Notes under the pieces: generated by a model
Told to the model about the DNA's origin: nothing
Seen by the model: only the letters and a program-made list of their open reading frames with translations
Database searches by the model: none
Part shown: piece by piece, positions 10,659 to 18,941 of the stretch
Layout: each line of letters starts with the position of its first letter
Numbering within the stretch: position 1 is the stretch's first letter
DNA from: Microbacterium sp. M28
Lineage (GTDB): Bacteria; Actinomycetota; Actinomycetes; Actinomycetales; Microbacteriaceae
DNA: 64,000 bases
Assembly (NCBI RefSeq): GCF_025836995.1
Contig: NZ_CP107546.1
Span: forward strand, 1,798,001 to 1,862,000
Direction: 5' to 3'
Translations under genes and position numbers: made by a program

Positions 10659-11633
10659 TCAGACCCACAGCGTGTACATGACCACAGCACCCGCCGGGAT
10701 GATGCCGTCCGACGAGGCCTGCTCGGACTCGACTCCTACGATCCTGCCGGAATCCGAGCTGATCAGCACCGTCTCGTCTGTGCCGTCACCCGCGGCAGGA
10801 ACGCTCAGCGCGTATACCGGCCGGCCGAGGCGGTCGGTGCTGGCACCGAGGACATGGATGCCTTCCTCGGCCTGGAGCATCTCGAGCAGAACAGCGTGCT
10901 GCGCGTCGGTCAGCGTCCACTGGTCGAGCGCGGTCACGACGGCATCGACGAGTTGCGAGGCATCCGGGTCCGCCGGCATTCCGAAGGCCATCAGCATCGC
11001 CTCCACGTCGGCGGCGCTGTCCCCTGGGGGCAGGACGACGGGCGTGTTGAACTGCCCTGGCTCCATCACGAGGTCGACGAGCACGGTGTCGCCGGGCACT
11101 GCCTCGGCCTCGCTCGCACCGGTGGCACCCGGCCAGTAGGACTCGCCCTCCACGGTGACGAGGCGTCCGGAGAGATCCTCGTTCCAGGTCAGCGTCGAGA
11201 ACTGCGGGGTCACGGCCATCTGCTGCTCGTCGACGTCGACCGACAGCGCCCAGATGGCGGACTCGACCATCCGCTGCGGGTCGGCCGGCCCCGATCCTGC
11301 CGCCAGCAGCGCGGTCGATCGCTCCACGATCAACTGCGTGCTCCCCACGTCGGTGAAGGTCAAGGGCTCCGGGGTGACGGCCACGGCCTGGCCGGCCGGT
11401 GCGACCAGACCGAATACGACCGCCCCCACGGCCACAGCCGATGCCAGAGCCGTAGCCCACGCGACGCGGGTCTTCCCTGTGCGCACGCGCTGAGACGAGG
11501 CACGACCGGTCCTGGTGATGCTGTCGCGCAGTCGGAGCGCGGCGGCGTCGGGTTCGGCGTCCCTCGGCGTCCTCGCCGGATTCGCCTCGGTCAGCAGACG
11601 CGCCAACGCATCATCATCCAGAACTGTCACCAC
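10659..11633 (-). CDS. Single-pass membrane protein with anti-sigma-like layout (CU044_5270-like)
   Basis: 324 residues: an N-terminal acidic cytosolic segment (VLDDDALARLLTEANPARTP), basic residues, one transmembrane helix near residues 57-80 (VAWATALASAVAVGAVVFGLV) and a large extracytoplasmic domain ending in VMYTLWV. The gene overlaps the sigma-factor stop by seven bases (GTG at 11633; a second GTG at 11630 would give a GTGA overlap). Sigma-linked single-pass proteins of this shape in actinobacteria are often CU044_5270-family proteins. It has no obvious zinc anti-sigma HxxxCxxC motif. An anti-sigma or sensor role is inferred from the operon only. Confidence 0.65.
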   Translation of the reverse strand: MVTVLDDDALARLLTEANPARTPRDAEPDAAALRLRDSITRTGRASSQRVRTGKTRVAWATALASAVAVGAVVFGLVAPAGQAVAVTPEPLTFTDVGSTQLIVERSTALLAAGSGPADPQRMVESAIWALSVDVDEQQMAVTPQFSTLTWNEDLSGRLVTVEGESYWPGATGASEAEAVPGDTVLVDLVMEPGQFNTPVVLPPGDSAADVEAMLMAFGMPADPDASQLVDAVVTALDQWTLTDAQHAVLLEMLQAEEGIHVLGASTDRLGRPVYALSVPAAGDGTDETVLISSDSGRIVGVESEQASSDGIIPAGAVVMYTLWV

Positions 11634-12181
11634 GATGACTCACCCTCCAGTGCATCACGCAGCTTGTCTCGCGCCCGCCGAAGCGTGGCGCGCACCGCCC
11701 CCGGTCGGCTGCGCATCACTTCCCCGACCTCCCCGACGGAGAGATCGTCCCAATAGGTCAGAACGACGACCCTGCGCTCGCGCTGACTCAACTGCGCCAT
11801 TGCACGGAAGACGTCCCGACGGTCGAGAGTACTCCTCTCGACCGATTCCGTCACGACATTCCTGTGGACAGCCTCCACAACGGTGCCTCGGACGGCGCCG
11901 GAACGGGTGCGACTGCGGAGCACTCCGTCCGCGATACGCAGCAGCCAGGTCAGCCCGCGGGGGTGCGCGACGCGCAGTCCCTCCCAGGCGAGCTGGAACA
12001 CCTCGGCCACGACCTCGTGCACGTCGGCATCAACCTCGAGGTAGCACTCGACGTGGCGTTTCACAGACAGCCAGTGCTCGGCGAAGAGCTGGTCGAAAAC
12101 GCGTCGCTTCTCCGCCTGACGCTGCTCCGACCTGGCGCTCAGAATCCCAGCCGTCCCAACTGCTTCGGGTCGCGCTGCCAC
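11627..12181 (-). CDS. ECF-type RNA polymerase sigma factor
   Basis: Up to 184 residues. A sigma region 2-like helix set (FDQLFAEHWLSVKRHVECYL ... EVFQLAWEGL) is followed by a region 4 helix-turn-helix (LSQRERRVVVLTYWDDLSVG, then RSRPGAVRATLRRARDKLRD). The ATG at 12181 would overlap the end of era by 43 bases; a non-ATG start closer to the era stop, behind an AGGTCGGAG-like site, is equally possible, so the first roughly 15 residues are uncertain. It is followed by an overlapping membrane-protein gene and a secreted-protein gene, a common ECF operon arrangement. Confidence 0.85.
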   Translation of the reverse strand: MAARPEAVGTAGILSARSEQRQAEKRRVFDQLFAEHWLSVKRHVECYLEVDADVHEVVAEVFQLAWEGLRVAHPRGLTWLLRIADGVLRSRTRSGAVRGTVVEAVHRNVVTESVERSTLDRRDVFRAMAQLSQRERRVVVLTYWDDLSVGEVGEVMRSRPGAVRATLRRARDKLRDALEGESSW

Positions 12182-13035
12182 TCCTTCGCGACCTTGACGT
12201 GCAGCCCGAGGAACACCCTCGTGCCCAGCAGGTCCTGGATCCCGGCGCGCGAGCGTGCACCCACATCCTTCAGGCGCGAACCCTTGTGCCCGATGATGAT
12301 GGCCTTCTGGCTGTCGCGCTCGACGACGATCTGCGCATGCACGTCCGTCAGGTCGCTGTTCTCGCGCGGCGCGATGTCCTCCACCACCACGGCGATCGAG
12401 TGCGGCAGCTCGTCGCGGACGCCTTCCAGTGCCGCCTCGCGGATGATCTCCGCGATGCGGTCGGACGTCGACTCGTCGGTCGTGACGCCCTCGGGGTAGA
12501 GCGCCGGGCCTTCCGGCATGAGCTGCAGGATCTCGTCCGACAGCACGTCGAGCTGCTCACGGGTGAAGGCGGAGAGCGGGATGACGGCCGCCCAGTCCTC
12601 GCGCAGCGCGTCCACCTCGATGAGACGTTCCGTGATCTCGTCGCGGCCTGCCGCATCCGTCTTCGTCACGATCGCGATCTTCTTCGCACGCGGATAGCCG
12701 TCGAGCGAGGCAGCGATGCGCCGATCGCCTGGCCCGACCTTCTCGGTCGCCGGCACGCAGAAGCCGATCACATCGACATCGCCGAGCACCTGCTCGACCA
12801 GGTCGTTGAGCCGCTCGCCGAGGAGGGTGCGCGGCTTGTGGATGCCGGGGGTGTCGACGATCACCAGCTGGCCGTCCGGACGATTGAGGATGCCGCGGAT
12901 CGCGCGCCGCGTCGTCTGAGGCTTCTCGCTCGTGATGGCGATCTTCTCTCCGACCAGCGCGTTGGTGAGCGTGGACTTGCCCACGTTCGGGCGCCCGACG
13001 AAGGTCGCGAACCCGCTTCGAGAGTTGTCAGTCAT
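12139..13035 (-). CDS. era: GTPase Era
   Basis: Ribosome-assembly GTPase that binds 16S rRNA. G1 is GRPNVGKSTLTN, switch II is VDTPGIHKPR and G4 is TKTD. A C-terminal KH domain carries IIIGHKGSRLKDVGARSR. It has 298 residues from the ATG at 13035; this start is chosen over the ATG at 13050 because AAGGAG lies at ideal spacing before it. The start overlaps the upstream CBS-domain gene by eight bases. The run phoH-ybeY-CBS-era is classical actinobacterial order. Confidence 0.96.
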   Translation of the reverse strand: MTDNSRSGFATFVGRPNVGKSTLTNALVGEKIAITSEKPQTTRRAIRGILNRPDGQLVIVDTPGIHKPRTLLGERLNDLVEQVLGDVDVIGFCVPATEKVGPGDRRIAASLDGYPRAKKIAIVTKTDAAGRDEITERLIEVDALREDWAAVIPLSAFTREQLDVLSDEILQLMPEGPALYPEGVTTDESTSDRIAEIIREAALEGVRDELPHSIAVVVEDIAPRENSDLTDVHAQIVVERDSQKAIIIGHKGSRLKDVGARSRAGIQDLLGTRVFLGLHVKVAKEWQRDPKQLGRLGF

Positions 13036-14305
13036 CGTTGTCTCCTTCATCGGGTTCTGCAGACCGTTCCACGAACACGGTCGCGATGCCGCGTCCGCGC
13101 CCTCGCGACGCGCCGCCGGTCAGCACGAGGCCGTCGAGGGCGGCCGTCGCTCCCGGCTGCGGGATCTGACCGAGAGCTTTGCCGAGCAGTCCGCCGATCG
13201 AGTCGACATCGTCGTCCTCGAGCTCGATGCCGAACAGATCGCCGACGTCCTCGAGAGGAAGGCGGGCGCTCACACGATACCGCCCATCGCCGAGCGGAAC
13301 GACCTCGGCCGGCCCGTGGTCGTACTCGTCAGCGATCTCGCCGACGAGCTCCTCGATGAGATCCTCGAGGGTCACGAGGCCCGAGATGCCGCCGTGCTCG
13401 TCGATGACGATGCAGACGTGCACGGCTTCGCGCTTCATCTTCTGCAGCAGCGTCTCGGCGCGCATCGACTCGGGGACGAACGTCGCCGGTCTGGCGATCG
13501 GGCGGACAGGGACCCCGCGCCATGCGTTCTCGTCGCGGTAGGCGAACTGGACGAGGTCCTTCAGATACAGCACGCCGACGACATCGTCCGCGTCGTCGTC
13601 GACGACGGGCATCCGCGAGACGCCGCGGCTGAGGAAGAGCTCCATCGCGTCGCTCGTCGTGGCCGCCGCGTCGACCGCGAGCATCTCGGTCCGTGGCACC
13701 ATGACCGCCCGGACGAACTGGTCTGTGAAATCGAACACCGAGTGGATGAGGTCGCGGTCGTCTTCCTCGATGAGATCGTTCGACGCCGCCTCGTCGACCA
13801 TGCTCAGCAGCTGGTCCTCGCTCGTGAACGAGCTGCGCCCCGCTCCCGGAGCGACGCGATTGCCGAGCGCGACGAGCCCCTGGGCGAGCGGTCCGAGGAT
13901 GATCCGCAGCCCGCGGACGATCGGCGCGCACGCGCGCAGCAGCCCCGGAGCCCGGTGCCTCCCGACCGAACGCGGACTCGCGCCGACCAGCACGAACGTG
14001 ATGCCGGTCATGAGGACGGCAGCGGCGAGCATGGCCCACCAGATGCTGCCGATGATGTTCGTGAACGCGACGGTGACGAGCACGGCGGCGGTCGTCTCCG
14101 CCAGGACTCGGATGAACGCGACGGCATTCACGTGGACGTCGGGGTCCTCGGCGATCAGACGCAGCGAAGGCGCGTTGCGGCCCTGTTCACCGAGTTCCTC
14201 GAGATCCGATCGCGAGGTGACGCCGAACGCCGCGTCGATCGCCGACATGAGGCCGCCGAACGCCACCAGGAGAACGGCGGCGATCAGCAGCAGGGTCTCG
14301 GTCAT
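13028..14305 (-). CDS. HlyC/CorC-family membrane protein (DUF21, tandem CBS, CorC_HlyC domain)
   Basis: 425 residues. An N-terminal DUF21 domain has three to four hydrophobic segments ([20 protein letters not shown], then [19 protein letters not shown]). Two CBS motifs follow ([10 protein letters not shown] ... [20 protein letters not shown], then [15 protein letters not shown] ... [12 protein letters not shown]), and a C-terminal CorC_HlyC transporter-associated domain ([18 protein letters not shown]). Homologues are linked to Mg/Co efflux (family knowledge). It overlaps ybeY by four bases and era by eight, so it is co-translated. Confidence 0.92.
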   Translation of the reverse strand: MTETLLLIAAVLLVAFGGLMSAIDAAFGVTSRSDLEELGEQGRNAPSLRLIAEDPDVHVNAVAFIRVLAETTAAVLVTVAFTNIIGSIWWAMLAAAVLMTGITFVLVGASPRSVGRHRAPGLLRACAPIVRGLRIILGPLAQGLVALGNRVAPGAGRSSFTSEDQLLSMVDEAASNDLIEEDDRDLIHSVFDFTDQFVRAVMVPRTEMLAVDAAATTSDAMELFLSRGVSRMPVVDDDADDVVGVLYLKDLVQFAYRDENAWRGVPVRPIARPATFVPESMRAETLLQKMKREAVHVCIVIDEHGGISGLVTLEDLIEELVGEIADEYDHGPAEVVPLGDGRYRVSARLPLEDVGDLFGIELEDDDVDSIGGLLGKALGQIPQPGATAALDGLVLTGGASRGRGRGIATVFVERSAEPDEGDNDD

Positions 14306-14760
14306 CGGCCGCGTTCGGCGCGGGCGAACCCGGCGATCAGCTCCTTCTGAAGCCCGAACATCTCACGCTCCTCGTCCGGCTCCGCGTGGTCGTATCCGAG
14401 CAGGTGCAGCAGCCCGTGGGTGGTGAGCAGGATCAGCTCGTCCATCAGCGTGTGACCTGCCGCCTGCGCCTGGGTCTCGGCGACCTGCGGGCACAGCACG
14501 ATATCGCCCAGGAGACCGGGGGCGGTGGGGCGATCCTCGGTTCCGGGGCGCAGTTCATCCATCGGGAAGCTCAGCACGTCGGTCGGACCCGGTTCGTCCA
14601 TCCACTGCACGTGCAGAGCCTCCATCGCCCCCTCGTCCACGAGCACGATGGCGACCTCGGCGTCCGGGCTCACGTGCAGTTGGGCGAGGTTGAAGTCCGT
14701 GAGGCGCTGCAGCACGGTCTCATCGACCTGAATCGCCGACTCGTTGTTGATCTCGATCAT
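14302..14760 (-). CDS. ybeY: Endoribonuclease YbeY
   Basis: Single-strand endoribonuclease for 16S rRNA 3'-end maturation and ribosome quality control. The metal-binding motif [16 protein letters not shown] holds three histidines; the substrate channel motif VLSFPMDE is present. It has 152 residues from the ATG at 14760. The first 15 bases of the gene (MIEIN) recur as part of two upstream 77-bp repeats, so the native coupling to phoH now passes through two mini-genes. The 3' end overlaps the CBS-domain gene by four bases. Confidence 0.95.
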   Translation of the reverse strand: MIEINNESAIQVDETVLQRLTDFNLAQLHVSPDAEVAIVLVDEGAMEALHVQWMDEPGPTDVLSFPMDELRPGTEDRPTAPGLLGDIVLCPQVAETQAQAAGHTLMDELILLTTHGLLHLLGYDHAEPDEEREMFGLQKELIAGFARAERGR

Positions 14761-14837
14761 GACAATCCTCGCTTCGGCTCCATTGCGCCCAGTCCCGAAC
14801 GGATCGGGCCCTTTCCGGGCCCGTTGATCTCGATCAT
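14757..14837 (-). CDS. 26-codon mini-ORF, copy 2 (ybeY-proximal)
   Basis: Sequence-identical to the preceding mini-ORF, coupled by ATGA overlap to copy 1 upstream and by ATGA overlap to ybeY downstream. The same ribosome-binding context (AAGCGAGGATTGTC) precedes copy 1, copy 2 and ybeY, so all three starts should be recognised alike. It is an outcome of the 77-bp tandem duplication; translation is plausible and a function for the peptide is not evident. Confidence 0.5.
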   Translation of the reverse strand: MIEINGPGKGPIRSGLGAMEPKRGLS

Positions 14838-14914
14838 GACAATCCTCGCTTCGGCTCCATTGCGCCCAGTCCCGAACGGATCGGGCCCTTTCCGGGCCCG
14901 TTGATCTCGATCAT
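14761..14914. repeat. Perfect 77-bp tandem duplication at the phoH-ybeY junction
   Basis: Bases 14761-14837 and 14838-14914 are identical over all 77 positions. The first 18 bases of the unit occur a third time from 14915 as the 3' end of phoH, and its last 14 bases occur again at 14747-14760 as the start of ybeY. Each unit therefore fuses the first five ybeY codons to the last eight phoH codons through a GC-rich filler. The filler contains GGGCCC-GGAAA-GGGCCC and the overlapping CCCGA-TCCGT-TCGGG palindromes, and so can fold as alternative hairpins. Confidence 0.97.
14834..14914 (-). CDS. 26-codon mini-ORF, copy 1 (phoH-proximal)
   Basis: It starts with ATGA overlapping the phoH stop and ends with TGA overlapping the start of the second copy. 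The product would begin [11 protein letters not shown] (the ybeY N-terminus) and end AMEPKRGLS (like the PhoH tail MPKRGLS). Its length of 81 bases minus the 4-base overlap equals the 77-base repeat period, so duplication preserved coupling exactly. It may only serve to hand ribosomes from phoH to ybeY; protein function is doubtful. Confidence 0.5.
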   Translation of the reverse strand: MIEINGPGKGPIRSGLGAMEPKRGLS

Positions 14915-16002
14915 GACAATCCTCGCTTCGGCATCCGGTCTCTGGGTCCGGGTCGCAGACCCGTTCGTCGCTCGGCGCGGTTCGCGAACTCGTGCGCCTG
15001 ATCGCGCTCGACCTTCGCGGCGGTGCGCTGCTCGTCGTACTCGCTGTAAGCGTCGACGATGCGGCCCACCAGCGAATGGCGGACGACGTCGGCGCTCGTG
15101 AGCCGCGAGAAGTGGATGTCCTCGATGTCCTTGAGCACGCGCGTCACCAGGCGCAGGCCGGAGGCGCCCTGCGGGAGGTCCACCTGCGTGATGTCGCCAG
15201 TGACCACCATCTTCGTCCCGAACCCGAGACGGGTCAGGAACATCTTCATCTGCTCCGGCGTCGTGTTCTGCGCCTCGTCGAGCACGACGAAGGAGTCGTT
15301 GAGCGTGCGGCCGCGCATGTAGGCGAGAGGTGCGACCTCGATCGTTCCCGTGGCCATCAGCCGGGGGACGATCTCGGGGTCCATCATCTCGTTGAGCGCG
15401 TCGTAGAGCGGACGCAGGTATGGATCGATCTTGTCCGTCAGGGTCCCCGGCAGGAATCCGAGCCGCTCCCCCGCTTCGACGGCCGGGCGGGTCAGGATGA
15501 TGCGCGTGACCTCTTTGCGCTGCAGAGCCTGGACGGCCTTGGCCATCGCGAGATAGGTCTTGCCTGTTCCGGCAGGGCCGATGCCGAAGACGATCGTGCT
15601 CTCCTCGATCGCGTCGACGTACTCCTTCTGACCGAGCGTCTTGGGGCGGATCACCTTGCCGCGAGTGGAGAGGATCGCCTCGCCGAGCACTTCGCTGGGC
15701 CGAGGACCGCCCTCCTGCCTGAGCATGCGGGCGGAGCTGGTGACATCGCTCGGGGCGAGGTCATGCCCTTGCCTGGTCATGGTGAGCAGCTCCTCCACGA
15801 GGGACTTGGCCGCGGCCACGCGGTCCGCGTCGCCGGTCAAGGTGATCTCGTTGCCGCGCACCAGGACCTGCACGTCTGGATGCTCCTTCTCCAGCATCCG
15901 GAGCAGTCGATCCTGCGGGCCGAGCAGCTGCACCATGGCGACGCCGTCGGCGTAGATGCGCTCGATGGCGCCGTTCGAGTCGTCAGAAGCCAACGAGGTC
16001 AC
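14911..16002 (-). CDS. PhoH-like ATPase / RNA-associated protein
   Basis: 363 residues. An N-terminal KH-like region (VQVLVRGNEITLTGDADRV) precedes the PhoH ATPase core: Walker A GIGPAGTGKTYLAMA, then ILTRPAVEAGERLGFLPGTL, Walker B FVVLDEAQNTTPEQMKMFL, and TGDITQVDLP. PhoH proteins act with YbeY in RNA metabolism (family knowledge), matching the location. The GTG start at 16002 overlaps the HIT gene by 20 bases. The C-terminus MPKRGLS is duplicated downstream in the tandem repeat. Confidence 0.94.
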   Translation of the reverse strand: MTSLASDDSNGAIERIYADGVAMVQLLGPQDRLLRMLEKEHPDVQVLVRGNEITLTGDADRVAAAKSLVEELLTMTRQGHDLAPSDVTSSARMLRQEGGPRPSEVLGEAILSTRGKVIRPKTLGQKEYVDAIEESTIVFGIGPAGTGKTYLAMAKAVQALQRKEVTRIILTRPAVEAGERLGFLPGTLTDKIDPYLRPLYDALNEMMDPEIVPRLMATGTIEVAPLAYMRGRTLNDSFVVLDEAQNTTPEQMKMFLTRLGFGTKMVVTGDITQVDLPQGASGLRLVTRVLKDIEDIHFSRLTSADVVRHSLVGRIVDAYSEYDEQRTAAKVERDQAHEFANRAERRTGLRPGPRDRMPKRGLS

Positions 16003-16330
16003 TCTCTTCGAGGTTGCCGAGCACATGGGCGTGCACGTGGAAGACGGATTGCGCGGCACTGGCGCCGTTGTTGAAGATCAGTCGGTACTCGCCGTTCGCG
16101 TGCTCATCGGCGATCGACTTCGCCGCGGCGACGATCTCGGCGAGCAGCGCCGGGTCGCCGGCTGCGAGCTCCGTGACGTCACGGTACTGCTCGGTCTTGG
16201 GGATCACGAGCGCGTGCAGCGGCGCCTGCGGGTTGATGTCCCGGATCGCGAACACCCGCTCGGTGTCGAGCAGGAACTCCCCCGGGATCTCTCGATTGAG
16301 GACGCGCGTGAAGATGGAGGGTTCCGTCAT
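15983..16330 (-). CDS. HIT-family nucleotide-binding hydrolase
   Basis: 115 residues with the histidine triad HVHAHV in AAQSVFHVHAHVLG, plus the family N-terminal IFTRVLNREIPGEFLLDTE and LVIPKTEQYRDV. Members hydrolyse nucleoside phosphoramidates or dinucleotides. It is the first gene of the HIT-phoH-ybeY-CBS-era run. The gap of about 117 bases before the divergent HNH gene at 16448 should hold its promoter. The physiological substrate is unknown. Confidence 0.93.
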   Translation of the reverse strand: MTEPSIFTRVLNREIPGEFLLDTERVFAIRDINPQAPLHALVIPKTEQYRDVTELAAGDPALLAEIVAAAKSIADEHANGEYRLIFNNGASAAQSVFHVHAHVLGNLEESDLVGF

Positions 16331-16447
16331 GCTTTCAGTCTATCCGGCGGGCCGCGACGACGGCCCTGGCGCCGTCGCCTCTGATCACGCACCTCGAACG
16401 AGCAAGAGACTCTTGCTTCTTTCGTAGTTTTGTTCTAATATCGCGTC

Positions 16448-18087
16448 ATGACCATCACCGCAGCTGAAACCCGCGAGACGGAACTCGCGCGGCGTCGTGC
16501 ACTGCTGGACGAATGGGTTGCGCTCGAGGGCGAGATCGCGCGGTTGCAGGCCCGGCAGGCAGTACTGCTGGCTGAGCGGATGGATGCGCTCGCCGACGAT
16601 CCGGACATCGGCCTGCAGGGCGGTGACGTGTGTCTGCGTTCACTGGCAGCCGAGTACGGTGCGGCGGCGCACATCCCGCCGTCGACGGCAGCAGCACGAC
16701 TGACGGATGCCTGGGTTCTGACGCACCGTTTTCCGGCGACTCTCGCGGCGTTCGCCGACGGAAGGATCAGCCGACGCCACGTGGACGTGATCCTGACGGA
16801 GTCGCCCGAGCCGGCGACGGACCAGGACGCGAGCTTGCTGAGACAGGATTATGAGGCCCAGGTAGTGCCGTTCGCCGAGCACGACACCGCTGCACGGACG
16901 CGAGCCCACGCCCGCGGTGTGGCGACCGCGCTGGCACCCGATCGGATCACCGCGTCGCATCGGCGGGGCCGGGCACGCCGAATGGTCTCGGTTACGCCGG
17001 ACGGCGACGGCATGGCACTGTTGACCGCATTGCTGCCGGAAATCGAGGCTTATGCGATCAAGGACCGTCTGGATGCGCTGGCGCGGCGGGTCGCGAAGTC
17101 GGCGCGGGAGGCGGATGCCGCCCCAACGCACGCCTCGAGCACGATCTCCTCGGCCTATGGGCGCGATCCGGCAGCCGAATCAAGTATTCGCTCTGACGAA
17201 GCGCCACCCGGAGTGATCGACATCGTCGATCTCGGACTCTTCTCCGTAGAGGCGGAAGCGTTCGAGAGGCGCCTGTCGGATTCCGAGCCGGCGCCATGGG
17301 ACCCGTGCGCTCGCATCTGTCCGCCCGCAGACGCCGTCTGGATCGGCGGCGACCCGGATATCCCTGCTCTGGACGCAGAGTTCGAAGCGCTCGTCGCTGC
17401 GTTGCAGGATGGAATTCCTGTCGATCCGTTCCCTCCGCCACCAGAGCGCCTGTACACGGGGGATCACTCGCTTCCACAGGCTCCGCTCGGCATCCTCGAA
17501 CACGACGATCGGACCATGGACCAGATCCGCGCCGATGTGTTCGCCGACATGCTTCTCACAGCCGACCCTTCGCTGTGCACACGCAGCGGACTCGAAGCGA
17601 TCCGCGCGACCGTGCAGGTCACCATCAAAGCGACGACCCTGCTCGGGCAGGACGACCGCGCCGCTGAGCTCGACGGCATCGGTCCGATCGACCCGGAATG
17701 GGTGCGTCAGCTGGCCGGCTGCGCCCCGAGCCTGGACCGGCTGTTCCTGGACCACGCCGGCATGTCACCGCGACCGACAGTTACACGCCCACGATGAACA
17801 TGAAGCGATTCCTGCGCGCCCGCGACCAGCACTGCCGGTTCCCCGGCTGCCGCCGCCCCGCACACGTCTGCCAGCATGACCACAATCTCGACCATGCGAA
17901 AGGCGGTCCGACGGACACCGCGAACCTCGCCCTGTTCTGCACCGGACACCATCCGCTCAAGCATCCGGACCTCGACGACGACACCCGATGGACGGCCAGG
18001 CAGCTCGCGGGCGGACTCATCGAGTGGACGAGCCCTCTCGGCCGTTCCTACGTCGACCGCCCGCCCGCGCGGGTCATGTTCGTCTGA
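16448..18087 (+). pseudogene. DUF222 / HNH endonuclease-signature gene, frameshifted
   Basis: The 5' frame (16448-17797) encodes a full DUF222 region: MTITAAETRETELARRRALL, then a helical stretch to SLDRLFLDHAG. Homologues continue with GHVTATDSYTPT before the HNH domain, but here the frame runs into an unrelated tail and stops at 17797. Continuation lies one frame back from about 17755: HVTATDSYTPTMNMKRFLRA, CRFPGCRRPAHVCQHDH, HNLDHAKGGPTDTANLALFC, then HHPLKH, ending at 18087. The geometry fits loss of one (or four) bases near 17755-17765. All HNH residues are intact after the break. It could be a true pseudogene, a recoded gene or an assembly error. Confidence 0.85.
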
Positions 18088-18158
18088 CAACCGGGACCGA
18101 CGACACACGGCTGCTCCGGTGGATGCAGCAGATGCTGCGGTTGCGCCTGGGCAGCGCA

Positions 18159-18230
18159 GCGTCCGAGACGCAGAGCTCAGATCACCAGCGGCGCGGCGAA
18201 GAGCTCAGATCACCAGCGTCCGAGACGCGC
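18159..18230. repeat. Short direct duplication at the 3' end of rsmE
   Basis: AGAGCTCAGATCACCAGCG occurs at 18172-18190 and again at 18200-18218, and AGCGTCCGAGACGC occurs on both sides (about 18159 and 18215). The second copy contains the stop codon and last codons of rsmE; the first copy lies beyond the stop in the convergent intergenic gap after the HNH gene. It looks like a local tandem duplication with divergence. Confidence 0.75.
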
Positions 18231-18938
18231 GGACAGCACTGCGATCGCCGCTGGACCGGCCGTGGACGTCCGCAGCACGGTGTCCCCCAGGCGCACGCGC
18301 TCGGCGCCGGCAGCCGACAGCCGTTCGAGTTCGTCCGGGGCGATGCCGCCCTCCGGCCCGACGACGAGAACGAGGTCCCGTCCGTCCGGGTCGATCGCGG
18401 ACAGACGCAGTTCGGCGGTCGGATCGAGCACGAGCACGCACTCATCGGCGGCGCGCTGCGCGAGCTGTCCGGTCGAGACGACGGTCGTCACCTCCGGGAT
18501 CCATGCTCGGTGCGCCTGCTTGGCCGCCTCGCGGACGATCGTCGCCCAGCGCTCTCGACCCTTCGCAGCCTTGGGTCCCTCCCAACGGGAGATGCTCCGA
18601 GCCGCCTGCCACGGCACGATCTCATCCACGCCGAGCTCGCACGACGCCTGCACGGCGAGTTCGTCCCTGTCGCCCTTCGCGAGCGCCTGCACCAGCACGA
18701 GTCGCGGCGCTGGTGCGTCGATCACGGTACGACGCGTGACCTGGACGTCGACACGCGATGCCGACACATCGACCGCCCTCCCGTCGAGCCAGACGCCGCC
18801 GCCGTCGCCGATGGTGATCGCCTCGCCGACGCGGACGCGACGCACGACAGCGGCATGCTTCGCCTCTGCCCCGGTGAGGGAGACGATGCCGCCCTCAGCG
18901 ACGTCCGATGCCGACTCGACGACGAAATGCAGCGCCAT
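18210..18938 (-). CDS. rsmE: 16S rRNA (uracil1498-N3)-methyltransferase RsmE
   Basis: SPOUT-class methyltransferase acting on the 30S decoding region. It has an N-terminal PUA-like domain (MALHFVVESASDVAEGGIVS, AKHAAVVRRVRVGE), then the knotted SAM-binding C-terminus with LVVGPEGGIAPDELERL and RLGDTVLRTSTAGPAAIAVL. It has 242 residues. It lies three bases after dnaJ, so is likely transcribed with hrcA-dnaJ as in many actinobacteria. The last codons are part of a small downstream duplication. Confidence 0.95.
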   Translation of the reverse strand: MALHFVVESASDVAEGGIVSLTGAEAKHAAVVRRVRVGEAITIGDGGGVWLDGRAVDVSASRVDVQVTRRTVIDAPAPRLVLVQALAKGDRDELAVQASCELGVDEIVPWQAARSISRWEGPKAAKGRERWATIVREAAKQAHRAWIPEVTTVVSTGQLAQRAADECVLVLDPTAELRLSAIDPDGRDLVLVVGPEGGIAPDELERLSAAGAERVRLGDTVLRTSTAGPAAIAVLSARLGRW

Positions 18939-18941
18939 GGC

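Noticed and set aside
14761..14914. CRISPR-like or intrinsic terminator interpretation of the 77-bp repeats
   Set aside because: Only two direct units with no spacers, and the hairpins lack T-tracts; the junction-duplication explanation accounts for every base.
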